A model generated the notes under the pieces. That model saw nothing but the letters and a program-made list of their open reading frames with translations, was not told where the DNA came from and ran no database searches. From Pontederia crassipes (lineage: Eukaryota; Streptophyta; Magnoliopsida; Commelinales; Pontederiaceae): a DNA stretch of 64,000 bases. Location: assembly GCA_030549335.1 (NCBI GenBank), contig CM060198.1, positions 52,388,995 through 52,452,994 on the forward strand. Direction: 5' to 3'. The position numbers were made by a program, and so were the translations under genes. Shown in pieces: positions 33,554-45,500 of the stretch. Position 1 is the first letter of the stretch; each line of letters starts with the position of its first letter.

Positions 33554-34677
33554 CTAGTGGGTGTAGGGTGGGATTGCCAGGTGGCCACGCGTTGGATCCC
33601 TCAATCCAGCAAGATCAAACGGTACACGGGAATAATTGCCATCGTCACATTGGAGGTGCACCGGAGCTGCATCCATCGTCGACCGTCCCTCAACTCTTCG
33701 GCGGTTACTAGCTCGGAGAGAGCCAGATGAAGGTGCATGTCTATCTCTCCGAAAAGCTTGCATCCAAGAGCCGAAGAGGAGCATAGTCGAAGCATGGTTA
33801 GCACCCTCCGGCCCTATCGGAGCGACAGCCAATGGGCAAGCCTCCAAGCGATGACCGATTATTCCACATCGGAAATAGAAAGTAGGCATTCTCTCATAGG
33901 TTACCTGCTGGAAGGAACCGGAATCATCCGGAAGCCAAAGCCAAACACCCTGCCTAAGGGGCGGATAGATTGATTTCAAAACAATAGTGAGTGACATCAG
34001 ACCCCTCATCAAGCCTAAGCGGGGCGCCGAAGGCCGCGGCAATACGACGAAGGGAAGTAGAGCTGCCGAGCTCCCAGGGCAACCCGAGAAATCGAATCCA
34101 GACCGGAGAAGTAGCCAATCAATCCTCAAAGTACTTAAAGAATGGTTTTGCTTGAGTAACATGAAGCAACGAGTCCTTGATCATCCATGTCATCTGCGTG
34201 AGTACATCTAGTTTGTCTTCAACATTAGAGAAGATAATCATAAGAAAAGCATTACCTATGTCTTTAATTTGTACAGATCCTGTGAGATTCCAACGCAGAG
34301 TAAGATGTTCCAGAAGGCCAGAGATCTCAAATGGATGTCCCACAAATCTACCTAGCAAGATTAGAACGTTCAGCAAGATCCCCACAAGAGATGGTGACCT
34401 CATCAAAGATGGAGGCCTTCAGAGCACGCAGCTGGTTGGGCGAGATCCGGGACCACGGCATATCTGGCTGACGGCAACCCACACTGCTCGACTGACAACG
34501 AACCACATCAGACCATGTGGTACGACACTCGTGAGGGAGAGCAGATCTGGTGCTAACATTTGGTGCAATTGCAAAGGGAAGGTCAGAGGATTTTGGGGAA
34601 ACAGTTGGAGTTGGGGGAGGGGGGGGGGGGGGGGGGGATTTATCCTCTTGCCATCCATATTTTAGAGGGGATGACAT
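33554..34677 (-). pseudogene. LINE ORF1 relic (DUF4283 and zinc knuckle)
   Basis: The first frame (34677-34348) has a proline run from the poly-G tract and ends near IFDEVTISCGDLAERSNLAR. The DUF4283 region at 34406-34119 reads LVGILLNVLILLGRFVGHPF, then LRWNLTGSVQIKDIGNAFLM. The knuckle region near 33880 reads YERMPTFYFRCGIIGHRLEA, then C. The usual form is CFxCGxxGHxxxxC, so the first cysteine has become tyrosine. Frame shifts separate the pieces. ORF1 proteins package LINE RNA, and this one is no longer a single protein. Confidence 0.75.
34617..34637. repeat. Poly-G tract
   Basis: About 21 G residues, with short G-rich flanks. On the LINE coding strand it is a C run that encodes the proline stretch at the start of ORF1. 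Confidence 0.9.
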
Positions 34678-34699
34678 TCGAAATTGTTAAAAGTATCTT

Positions 34700-35885
34700 T
34701 GTAGTTTCAATTATCTCATTTTCTCATAACTTATTATTAGCATTTCTCTTTAAATAAATTCGAGATTAAATATTAAGAGACATATAGTTTCTATATAGTA
34801 GTATTTGAAACAGATTAGGATTATTAATTTAATTTAAATATTGTTTTAGTTAGATCATGCATCTTATGCATATTGGGATTATGATTAGATTTTGAAATAG
34901 ATCAGATTAGTTAAAATATATATCATTAAACATATCATTATATATCATTATCATATGTAACTAATTTTTATTACTAATATCTAATTAAACATATCCGAAA
35001 TTTATGTATAAAGTTAAGATTTTATATTCTTATTATTAATAATTTTAATATAAAAAATAGGGTTAAAATTGATGTTAGGAGATGTTTGGGTAACCAAGTG
35101 TATGGTATACTAAATATTATGATACGGATATCATATAATCTAAATTATGCTATATATTAGGATTCTATATAAGTTACCATTATTACTAATTTAAAATATT
35201 AAAATTTATTATGATTATTATCAGGATATCTTTACGTTTATTATCAGATACAATCTCATATAATCTAATTATCATATAGATTAGGATTATATATAAATTA
35301 TTATTATTTTAAATACAATATTTTCAATATATGACACATGTCGTCTTGCAAATATGCCTTTCCTTATATATATATATATAAGTATAAAATAAAAAATAAT
35401 TTATACTTTTATTTTTATTAATTGATAAATTTATATTTTATATTTATAATACATATTTCGTTATTTAAATACGTACTAAAATTAATATATCACATCTATT
35501 TTTTTATCACATTAATTACTTCAAATACATTATACTAATTTGTCAATTTAACTATTCAGGTCAAACTCGAAAAGAATCATTTAAGGGCGTAAGTGTCATA
35601 TAAGAAAAAAAATTGGATGTAGAACATGTAATTGACATAGAAACATATTTGATATACAATCTAACCGATTGCTTCGACATTGACATCGTTACCTAATTCA
35701 AACAATGATCATATGCCATATTTCGCTCATGCATGTAGAACATGTATGAAAGAATCATTTAAGGGCATAAGCTTCATATAAAAAAAGAAAATTGGATGAA
35801 ATAAAAGGCCATTGTAGTCAAATCATCTCTTTTCGAGGTATGCATATTTGTCAAAATGAGTTGTGGGTGTTGAACGCCTTGCACA

Positions 35886-35888
<3 letters not shown>
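34700..35888. other. AT-rich intergenic sequence, possibly a MITE relic
   Basis: No gene. The part 35087-35550 begins GGAGATGTTTGGGTAACC and shares its right end with the MITE-like stretch at 28.6-29.2 kb. A short duplication (GAATCATTTAAGGGC with TCATATAAAAAAA) occurs at about 35573 and 35752. Confidence 0.4.

Positions 35889-35953
<65 letters not shown>
35889..35953. repeat. (AT)n microsatellite
   Basis: About 32 AT units. The open frame encoding alternating Ile-Tyr across it is an artefact. Confidence 0.95.
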
Positions 35954-35956
<3 letters not shown>

Positions 35957-35959
35957 CTA

Positions 35960-36970
35960 AGGCATGATGGCAGTTTTGTAATTATTTATCATGCCTTCTT
36001 CCTCCATTGGTATTTATCTTTTTTCTTAGAATTTGTAAATTTTTCATTAGTTTCTTAATTTTTAATACATCATGGCGGTTTCGTATAGTTATAAGTGGCT
36101 CTAATCCGTTACAACCCCACTCATGTGGTTCCCAAATCAATTCTCATTATAACCTGTTGCAAAGTAAATGTTAAAGTCAATGCCCCTTCAAAATCAATTT
36201 ATAATCAATAGCCATCAATTTAAAATTATTCATATACTTTTTTCAGTTACAAAACTTCTCATATAAACTGTTACTAACACCACTCATGTGACCCCAAAAT
36301 CAATTCTCCTTATAAACTGTTGCAAAATAATGCTCAATTTAATGTTCCTACAAATAAATAGCCATATTATATATATTTGCCCCGGGATAACCTCCTCTTT
36401 CCATCCATAAGAAAGGTTTTCTAACGACAAAAAATGTTTTCTCCTCATGATCGCTACATCATGGTGCACAGTTTCTCTATGCTATGCTTGAATACATGCT
36501 CCCAATAACATTACTGCTTCCTCGCACACTCGGATAAATCTTCTCAGCATTGTTAACTTCGCTATGGAACTACGTATTGCTACGCACGTCCTATAATTTG
36601 CATGGGTGTCTATTTGCGAATCATGCATGTAAGTCTTTTACTTTGGCATATACATGACCAAACTTCATTTTGGCATATGCATGTAATCAAAGTTCTCTAC
36701 ATGTATATCGCAGGCATAGGAATCATGCAAGCATAGTTGATGTTTACAACATCGCTAATTAGCCTTCTTATAATATACTTAGCTAAATCAATAACCAGTC
36801 TTTCACTACAACAGCATACCCTTTCTTGTCCTCTCCTATATAACCTACCAGAAGATATACGTAAATATTATATTTTTCATTATTTTACTTAATAACTAAT
36901 GTTAGAATTATTTCTTGACATTATTATATCTCGTTCATCGCTCCAAAATAATTATTGACCAAATGTTTAG
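35960..36970. other. AT-rich intergenic sequence
   Basis: No gene was recognised. The last bases before 36971 look like an intron end (TGTTTAG) belonging to the captured adaptin exon. Confidence 0.45.
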
Positions 36971-37180
36971 GCAAATGTGAAAGATATTTTGAGGAAATAC
37001 CCACAGTGGAGTCAAGACTTCATTGCGGTTGTTGGAAATATCAACAATAAAAATGTTCAAGAACCAAAGGCAAAATCTGCACTTGTATGGATGTTGGGAG
37101 AATATTCACCGGATATAGTTGATGCCCCTTACATACTGGAGAGTCTTATTGAGAATTGGGATGAGAAGAATGCTCCTGAG
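36971..37180 (+). pseudogene. AP-4 beta-adaptin exon fragment
   Basis: After an intron-like TGTTTAG acceptor the frame reads ANVKDILRKYPQWSQDFIAV, VGNINNKNVQEPKAKSALVW and MLGEYSPDIVDAPYILESLI, then ENWDEKNAPE. This is the armadillo-like trunk of plant AP-4 beta-adaptin, a subunit of a trans-Golgi vesicle coat. Similarity ends abruptly near 37180, before the LHLLTA segment that follows in intact genes. Only one exon of about 70 residues is present. Keeping an intron edge indicates capture of genomic DNA rather than a processed cDNA. The closest candidate carriers are the Helitrons downstream, but no element end encloses the fragment. Confidence 0.65.
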
Positions 37181-37189
37181 ATACTTATC

Positions 37190-38902
37190 AATGACTGCAG
37201 TGCTCCTCTTCTTTTTCTTCTTTTTTTTTAAAAGGACTACGATGTTCATTATCTGTATCAAAGAATTGGAAGCTCAACGCTTTTTCCCCTCCACAAGGAG
37301 ACAACATTCTTTTCCATCTGACTTACTTTACCCGAAGTTGTATATCTCCACAATTATTATTTTGACAAATGTTTAGATTTTTCTTCTTCTCTCAGTATGT
37401 GCTCACTATAATAAGCAAATGTGACTAAGAAAAAAATAATATGAGACATGACAAAATAATATTATATCCTATAACCTTCTCACAACATTATCCCACCACA
37501 TAAATGCCTGGGCTATACATATTTTCACTTCATTTTTTAGCTTCATATCTACTTTATTAGAAAAAAAACGTTATATCTCCATAGCTACTTTATTTAATTT
37601 CATCAACTTAACTTTCACCTAAGTTGCTAGATACCATAACCTCCTTACTGCATTATCCCACCACACACATATATGATAATAAATTATTTTCCTTTATTTT
37701 TAATTTTATAAAACAAAACAAAAGGTATGTCTCCATGCTACCTTATTTCATTTCATCAACATAATTTTTATGCTTAGAAGAAAAATGATTGTGTCACATA
37801 AACCATCATGTAAATCCTATTATATAATTTATCTCTCGATTATACTTTGATAGCTATAAAGCACAACATGGTTTTTTTTATTCATTCGCTTAATTGATAT
37901 TTGTATATAGTCTTATTCGTTCCTTTCCCTTTTCTCTCTCTTATCTCTTCAAAACCAAACCTGTTAAAAAATGTGTGAACCTTTCTTCCCCCTCTCTCTT
38001 CATGGCTCATGCATGTCAATCACAATTATTGATTTATGGACATTTACTTATAGTATAAATCTCTCATGTTTATTCATCCACTTGCAACTCTTGCCTTTGT
38101 GGTTCATTAACAGAAATCGAGGAAACTTTAAATGGATGAGGCTAAACTATAAAAAAACATATGTAGTTATATAATAATCCACACCTGGATAAAAAATTCT
38201 ATCACTACAATGCATGGTAATGACAATTAGAGCATGTGTTATGTTCATAATAAGTATGATCATATCTTCGCATTAAATGATATAAACTTCTCTCACCCAC
38301 TAACTCATAAAATTCATTATAAATGCCTTTTAAGTCTCCATTATATCTTTACAGTTACTAAAACAATAAAAATACGTTCATAACTTCTTTTTCCCTTACT
38401 AAACCTATACAAGAAAGAGACTACATGATTTAGAGTACTCTTATTTCTATATTTATTCTTTCTAATAACTATCCTAAACTCAAATGTCGTGATTCTCTTA
38501 TGAAAACAAAGAGAATGCCACATTGTTAAGAAGGTAGAAAGCCAATATGTGAGGGTCAGCTAGCCACAAACAAAAGGTAAAGGTGCTTGCGAAGATTGCT
38601 TGATACTTGGCATCTCCGGCTCCTAGATACATTGGTGCATAAGACCATGCAACCCACCCCCAAAGTCATCTTTCCCATTTATATTTTATATGACTTTTAA
38701 TTGTATAATTTTTTAAAAATGAAGATATAATTTTTTTTAATCACAACTATTGGTTAGAAATTTGAAAATTTTCTCTCTCAAAGAAATAATGAACCTATGA
38801 AACTTTTTTTAATACCAAATTGATAACTAATTTGTATTAAAATAACAACCATATATAATAATTTATTTTATATATGCAATTAATAATAAGAGTGTGTTAG
38901 CA
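37190..38902. other. Intergenic AT-rich sequence
   Basis: No gene. Short repeated words around 37.44-37.76 kb (CTCACAACATTATCCCACCACA and CTCCATAGCTACTTTATTT-like phrases occur twice) suggest a diverged local duplication. Confidence 0.45.
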
Positions 38903-39319
38903 TCTTATACTTATATAAAGCCATGCTTAAGTGGAGGTTTCAAATTGCTCACAATTCAGCATTAGTAGCTATCTTTTTTCTCAATTTTTTTTTCATTTGT
39001 CTTTTTTTCTCCAATTTTTATGTGCATTTAACCCTGCTTTGTAACTTAAAAGACATTATGAATGGAAGATAAATGGTAAGTGCAGAGTTAACTTACAAAA
39101 ATGAGACTTCAAGATCAAGGAAGCCATCATCAAAGTAGTTCTATAGATAATTCAAATATTTTAAAATATAAGTTAGCCAAAATTTTGTCTTAATTTAAGA
39201 TATTTATGAATTTATTGTATGTTACAAATATACTGCCTATATTTTATAAAATATAATAACAAATAAAATTATATTTTAAAATATATTTAATTTGCGCGAA
39301 GCGCGAGGGTGTTCCCTAG
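38903..39319 (+). mobile_element. Short non-autonomous Helitron
   Basis: The 5' end is A|TCTTATACTTATATAAAG and the 3' end is a hairpin TTGCGCGAAGCGCGA followed by GGGTGTTCCCTAG, with host T at 39320. Insertion between A and T, the TC start, and the subterminal hairpin with CTAG end all fit the Helitron rules. The element is 417 bp and non-coding, so it would depend on a Rep/helicase from elsewhere. Confidence 0.75.
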
Positions 39320-39908
39320 TTCATTTTGTAATGTAGAAATCGAGGCAATGAGTGGATGCGAACTCGTTGCAGTGATAATTGTTATTTTTAATTGCGAGGA
39401 GTGCATGTTCTAGTCTTATATCTTATATTTATATAAAGTTGATGGTGCAAGGGCAGTTTCAAAGTGATGTAAGCTTAGTATTATCATTTATTTTTTTATC
39501 ATGTTTTTTGTCCTCCTATCTTCTATGACTCGGTTTTTGTTTATATGGAATATGAAGTGGTAAATTTTCAAGTGGTTTACATGACCAATTAATGAGAGGT
39601 TTCAAATGATTCTCCATTCAGCATTTATAATTATCTGTTTTCTCATTTTTTCTCTTGGTATATGAAGTGTTGTTTTCGTTCTCCAAATGACAACAGTTTA
39701 ATAAGATGCAGAGCATTTACTTTTTGCTCTCCAAACAACAACAGTTTAAGACATAGAGCATTTAACTTTTTTGCAGTTTAAGACATAGAACATTTACTTT
39801 TTTGTTTTCCAAACGACAACAGTTTTTTGGAAACAAAGTTTAAAAGAGGACATGACCACATCAACATTATCGACCCAACAACAGCCTTGAGTTCCATAAC
39901 AACGTGCA

Positions 39909-40236
39909 CTATTCATCCTGCTGCCTTTTCTTTATCTTTCCTTCTTCCACCCTCCACGACGATGCGACATCGGCGATGAGTCCATTGACATGCAGACTAT
40001 GATGGTGCCTGACCCTTGGCTTCTCACTCGAAGATGATGCAACTTTTTTTGCAAGTGCAGGAGGTGGGATCGAAACTGCTGCAATTTGTGCGACCTCACT
40101 ACTAGAAAGATCCAAACCAGATATTCTAGAAGATGAAGCAAGTTTATCCATATCAAAATACATCAAAAACGGATCTTCCTCGGTCTCTTCAGAAAGTGAT
40201 GGACCTTCTCCACCTCCAACAACTCCAAGATCACTG
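39909..40236 (-). pseudogene. Captured bZIP transcription factor fragment
   Basis: The minus-strand frame reads DSDLGVVGGGEGPSLSEETE, then DPFLMYFDMDKLAS, and later RVRHHHSLHVNGL, before a stop at 39909. Group-I plant bZIP proteins (RF2/VIP1/bZIP18-52 type) carry a DxxFxxYxDxDKL segment followed by a histidine/serine-rich RHxHSxSVDG segment upstream of the basic region. The basic region and zipper are absent. There is no natural start or stop, so it is a fragment. It lies inside the Helitron at 39.4-42.1 kb. The family call rests on these two short motifs. Confidence 0.5.
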
Positions 40237-40539
40237 TCAAATTATACATGTCTTCTTCCATTCTCTTTCCTATTAATAAGTCTACTCCTTATGAAAGAGG
40301 TATCATAAATGTATAAAAGGAGTTACTTTTGGATGCACCCTTTTTTTTTTTTGAAGAGGAAAAGAGCAGTCATCCTTTTTTTTTTAAGAGAAAAAGAAGA
40401 CACATTTTGCATCATTTTAAATGGCTTAAAATGATTAATTTAGTTCAATTACACTTAATTCCTACGTTTCAATCTTTCAAGTTAACAGGAATCCTCCACC
40501 CTCCTCTCCAGCGCATCCATGCTTCCGTGAGTTGATACC

Positions 40540-40860
40540 TTTTTGTTTTCATTTTTCTTTTTTGCTTTGTCCTCCCTCTTCTCTTCTGGTCTCCCTCCCG
40601 CCACCGCCACCGGAGGTCAGACTCTGGGTTCTGTTTCTGTCTCCCCGGACCCATCCGTCTCCATCGACGTTGTATCGGCCTCCCCCTTTTGTCACGCGTT
40701 GCAGTCTGAGAACCCTCGAGGACAGAGACACCTCCGTGGATATTTGATACATGTTTTTAACCTGAGTTACTTTTGCATTTTGAAGTGTATAAAACATTTA
40801 AGTTCATATATTTTCCACCGACGGCGACGTCAAATTTCGAATTCTATCATTACTCTAGAT
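40540..40860 (+). other. Unidentified GC-rich block inside the Helitron
   Basis: The plus strand is open for about 110 codons and includes GGQTLGSVSVSPDPSVSIDV, then SASPFCHALQSENPRG. Higher GC and fewer stops than its surroundings suggest a captured gene piece. No family was recognised. Confidence 0.35.
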
Positions 40861-41024
40861 TCTCACCAAGGATGTTAATTATTTTTACTTTTGGAGTACA
40901 TAATTGATATTATATATATATATATATATAGAAAAAATAAAGGTGTCCCTATTTAAAGGAGGGACATTGCCTCTTATATTTTTATTTATTGGATTAGAAA
41001 TTTATGAATCTTATTTTATTCATT

Positions 41025-41080
41025 TTTTATTTTATTTTATTTTATTTTATTTTATTTTATTTTATTTTATTTTTTATAAT
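41025..41080. repeat. (TTTTA)n microsatellite
   Basis: About ten TTTTA units with slight interruptions. Confidence 0.9.
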
Positions 41081-42534
41081 CTTATTTTATTTTTATTTTT
41101 TGGCGTGTGTACGAGAGATCTCTCGCGCACACACGTACACACCAAGCCAAGATTCATACCATCCATGACCACATCCATGCAACATATATATAGAAGCTTT
41201 CTTTGCAAGTGAATATGGTCCGAAGTGGTATGCAATGCTTTCATCTAGCATGCAAAAATTTTGTTAACTTTTTTTTTTTATTTTTGAAGTTATTGCTATT
41301 AGTAATTCAAACAACGGATACCAATAGTCTGCAACACATGTGAACAAGGGAATTCGACAATTTATCATGAAAAGTGGTATGGAATAAATTCCAATTATTA
41401 TATAATTATATCAAATTTTAATTAGTAATACATATTATGATTGATGTATTTATTTATAACAATCATATCAGTTTTTAGATAAGTATTATAGAATGGAAAA
41501 GTCAACACGTTGATAAAGGATTTATGAGAAATAATTAATGCAATTGAATAAAATTGTTATATTTTATATAATTCCATGCACCAAACATCTCTATCCTTTC
41601 TCCCTTCTTCGTTATCCCTTTTTTCTCTTTCTTTAAATTATTTTAATATTTCTCTTTAATTTTATGCATTGTGATAACTTGAACCTATTAATTATGATAA
41701 CTTAAGTTTATTAATTATTTTTAAATTCAAAAGTCACATATTTTATATCCACTTAACTCCATTAATTATTTTTAGTAATATAAACAGTCATAATTATTTT
41801 GAATATGAAATATCACCTATGTTAACCATATGTCATTTTATTTATGTTAATAATTTATGTATTAAATTTTAATATCATGATTAAATGTTCACATATTGAA
41901 TATTAATTATCGATAGAAAAAATTGTAATATAATTTGACACATGCATGAATGTATAATAATAATAATAGTAATTTTAATATTATGAAAAAATATTATTTT
42001 TTATAAACATCTAAAATTTTTAAAATATAAGTCTAAGTAATATTAAAATTGCACGAAGCACGATTGAGTTAAACTAATTTTAGTAATAAAAGGTAATGAC
42101 TTCAGAACCGTAGGTACGAAATGCCATTTTAATAAATGGCATGATGTGTTGTGTGTGTGTATATATATATAGGTAATGATAAGAAGGCATTGAATCAAAA
42201 GATGCATCTTATATACATGCATTTGCCATGTTTCATATGATCGACAATTAGAAACAAATGACGAACAACAGCCATCTCAATTTGATGGATGATCTAATCC
42301 TGTTACACCTACGCATTCTGCGTATTTCTGTCTGTTAAGTTTGCAGCTGAATCTTTAATTACTGCGAAAAATATTGATGATGAATACTTTTTGAACATCT
42401 TTCAGAAAGATCAACAAGATTGATCTCCAATTTGCTCCTCAATAGGATATATAGTGATTGGATCCAATGTAAATGTTCTTCTATACCAGGACATCGATGC
42501 CTTGATTATGTGAATAAAATTCCGAAAATGCATG

Positions 42535-45500
42535 TTAGGCAAGAAGTGGCTCAACCATTGTCCTTGAACGAGTGTCTGGGAGTTTCATTGTACAAGTAAT
42601 AACTGCAGAAAGAAGTGCCAAAGCTGGAGGTAACACTCCCAAACCGTATCGCGTAACTGAATAGCTTGGGCGAGTTGTGGTTGCAAGTTGAGGCTCTGCA
42701 AGGGAAAAGAGACAAATTCAGAATTGTTACCAATACCACCATCCAAGTCAAACCTTTTTAGGTGGTATACACCACAAATTAAATGACAGAATGAAATCAT
42801 GAATGAGATCCGAAATCTGTACAAATTCCTCTAAAAGATACTAGGAGCATAGAAACAGACGGGATTAATTATGAATATATTGTTTGTCAATTAACTTTCT
42901 TTCTAGACAATCCATCTAATTGATGATCATGCTGTTCAGATCCAGAAAAATGGTCAACATCCCCAGATTTACGGGCAATGACTTTATGAAAAGGCTGATA
43001 AGCTTACGTTTTCACGAGAATGTCAAGTTGATGTTTGCTTTACCCTCACTGAACATGGTTCTTTTAATCATTAAGAAACTCATATTTAACATGGTCTGTG
43101 ACATGCGTAACTAACCAAATTACCTTGGTATGATTCAAGAATATATATGACAATCCCACATGATAACTTGTCCAAGAAACTCAGTGATCCGTAAACAAAG
43201 GCGCAGCCATTCAAGTCATTTCCAACCAGTACACTTTCCATGCTGATTCCTGACACCTGATTCCATCAAGACATGCAAAAGAAATAAAATATTTTTTTAT
43301 TTAAAAAGAAATAAGATATAAGAAACTAAGATGTACAAAACTTTTGATCTTGGAAGTAAATATATATGTAAAACTTTATAACAGTTGACCAAAAGGATAA
43401 ACAAGTCGGCTTCATCGTAATGCAAATTCTTCAAGACAATCAGAAGACGTGAAAAACGACAACCAGTTTAAAGCATCATGCTTCCTCTCCAATTAAACAG
43501 AAAGCATCTTTAACCATTATGCATGAAGCTACCAACGATATGGAGTCTACATAAGATGAAAAGGCTACCACATCCTATGTGATGAGTATTCCAAGAACTG
43601 GTGCCAACATAGGCACCAAGAGAACAATCTTTTGGCAAGTCTCAACGATTCTTATACTACTAGGAAACTCAGGTCCATATAAATAAAGTTATGATGTACA
43701 ATACATAGATAAGTACACGGTGGCACTAAGAAGCCAGGTATCTGAATTAGGGAGAGAAGTTTCACAAGTGATTTAATTGACTAATTAATAGTAGAAATAC
43801 AATAAACACATCATCCTAATATTCAGATCAATATCATGCAACTCGCAAGGAATAATTATATGTGCATCTTTACCAATGGAAAGAATTATGAATAAGAAGA
43901 AAAAAGGAGTATTATCAAATTGTAGTAGAACAATGATTGTGATTTATTAATCAGAAAATCACACCAATAGCAACATAGTTATTGAGCTATGAATAACACA
44001 TTAAAAAATAAATCATTTAGCGAATGATGACGAATAAACAGCTCGGGCAAGACTACCAGTTAACAACAACAAACACACAAAAATGAAAAAAATCTACATA
44101 TATCATTATGAACATTACCGTCATCAGGGCATTCGCAACACCAATAACAATTGAGAGAATATACATTAAGTTGTGCAATGACCCAGGAAGAATAAATATC
44201 CCTGCACCAGAAAACATCCACAAAATTGCTCCTGCAGTAAAGCATGCCTTGAGGCGCTGTCCATTCCATCTAATCTCCTGGACATGCAGACATTAAGTTT
44301 CATTATGAACCAAAGGAAAAAGCTAAAAATTAATACCAAACCGTCATGATCCAGACCTGGAGAATAACTGAAACCATGAAGCTAGATATGTAGATTATCG
44401 CAGGAACCTAAAGAACCAAAGAAGCTTTTAGCATGAACTTAGACAAAACAATGAATTTGAAAACAACGAGGTCAAAGTTTTCTCTTTTGCCATTACCATA
44501 ATGTCCAGGAAAGATTAAAAAGGAAAACATTTCACTTCTAAGGATAATCATAACACAGAGAATTAACATGTTGAAGGGTAAAATTCTTTTTTTTTTCTCA
44601 TTTTCTTTTTTGAGCAAAATATCACATCCAAAGATTCTATGTTCTATTTTCTAAGGCTTAAAATACCAAATAGGGATAGATTTCTGCCGTTAGGAGAATG
44701 CAAGACAAACTTTGACACTTTTCCCCACATCAATTATTATGCAAATGGACATGGAAAACATGTGCATTGTGTTAGAACTACTGAGTTGAAGTTCTCTGTT
44801 AACCGTAGATGCTTTTTTCTGAGAGATGTTAACTGTAGATGCTTACCAAGGCCTTTGAAGAATGGTTCATGCCCAAATCATTAATAACATAAAATGCAAG
44901 AAGTGTCTGCAGAAGTATTAAGACAAAAGTTAGGAAAAAGGTACCCTTAAAAAAAGTTAGGAAAGAGGATCAATACTTAAATGCTGTGAAAAACATGCAT
45001 ACTGTGGCAACTGGAAAAACCTTTAAGAAAAAAGATCTATTTCAAAATGTTTGTCTGATAGACATTCTATGGAACCTTCATATTTAAAAGCTAAGAAACG
45101 TCATAACTCAAAGGGCCAAAATGTAAGAACAACTCTAAATGTTTATTAAGGCATGAAACCTTTGTGTTCATCCCAAATGTAAATGTCTCTTGATTGACAC
45201 AAAAGTTTGCCCATGTGTTCTGGCTTTTTTATTAGCATAAGATTCTCATCAATTTATCATGCTACCCAAGTAGCAACTACAACGATCTCCAACTTGGAAG
45301 TGAAAGATTGCTCACATAATAAAAAAAATTAAAATATTAGTTAAATATGGAACTTGAGACAAAAAAGAAAAGAATGCAGGAACAGGAGCATCCTTACAGA
45401 AATGCATAACTAGCATCAAGATTTCCCTCTTCACTATTTGTTTTTTGAGAGCTCCCTCTTAAATATTATGAAAAGTAGTTGTTGCCTATAATATCACAAA

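Larger units (their letters stand above)
29563..34680 (-). mobile_element. Degenerate L1-type LINE retrotransposon
   Basis: Reading minus from about 34680, the order is ORF1 (DUF4283 domain, then zinc knuckle), endonuclease, reverse transcriptase fragments and zf-RVT, which is the standard plant L1 layout. Every part is broken by stops and frame shifts. The element is about 5.1 kb and reaches ORF1, so it may be nearly full length. The 5' end is close to a C-rich run on its own strand. No clear poly-A tail or flanking duplication was found at the 29.5-kb side. Confidence 0.85.
39421..42077 (+). mobile_element. Non-autonomous Helitron with captured gene fragments
   Basis: The 5' end A|TCTTATATTTATATAAAG is nearly identical to that of the element 100 bp upstream. 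The 3' end is a hairpin GCACGAAGCAC (42050) followed by GATTGAGTTAAACTAA, with host T at 42078. At 2657 bp it holds GC-richer blocks at about 39.9-40.25 kb and 40.5-40.8 kb, which look like captured coding pieces, and an AT-rich tail (41.6-42.0 kb) shared with the elements at 0.8-1.6 and 8.2-9.1 kb. No Rep/helicase is encoded. Confidence 0.65.

Noticed and set aside
33636..34665. Plus-strand open frames up to 162 codons
   Set aside because: They are antisense to LINE ORF1, whose domains on the minus strand are recognisable.
35792..36058. Open frame with a long Ile-Tyr repeat
   Set aside because: It reads straight through the (AT)n microsatellite at 35889-35953.
40904..41212. Open frame rich in Phe, Tyr, Ile and Leu that looks like a membrane protein
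   Set aside because: The hydrophobic part is translation of the (TTTTA)n repeat.
38903..42077. A single Helitron spanning both adjacent elements
   Set aside because: Each has its own A|TCTTATA 5' end and its own hairpin-CTRR 3' end, so two elements explain the sequence better.
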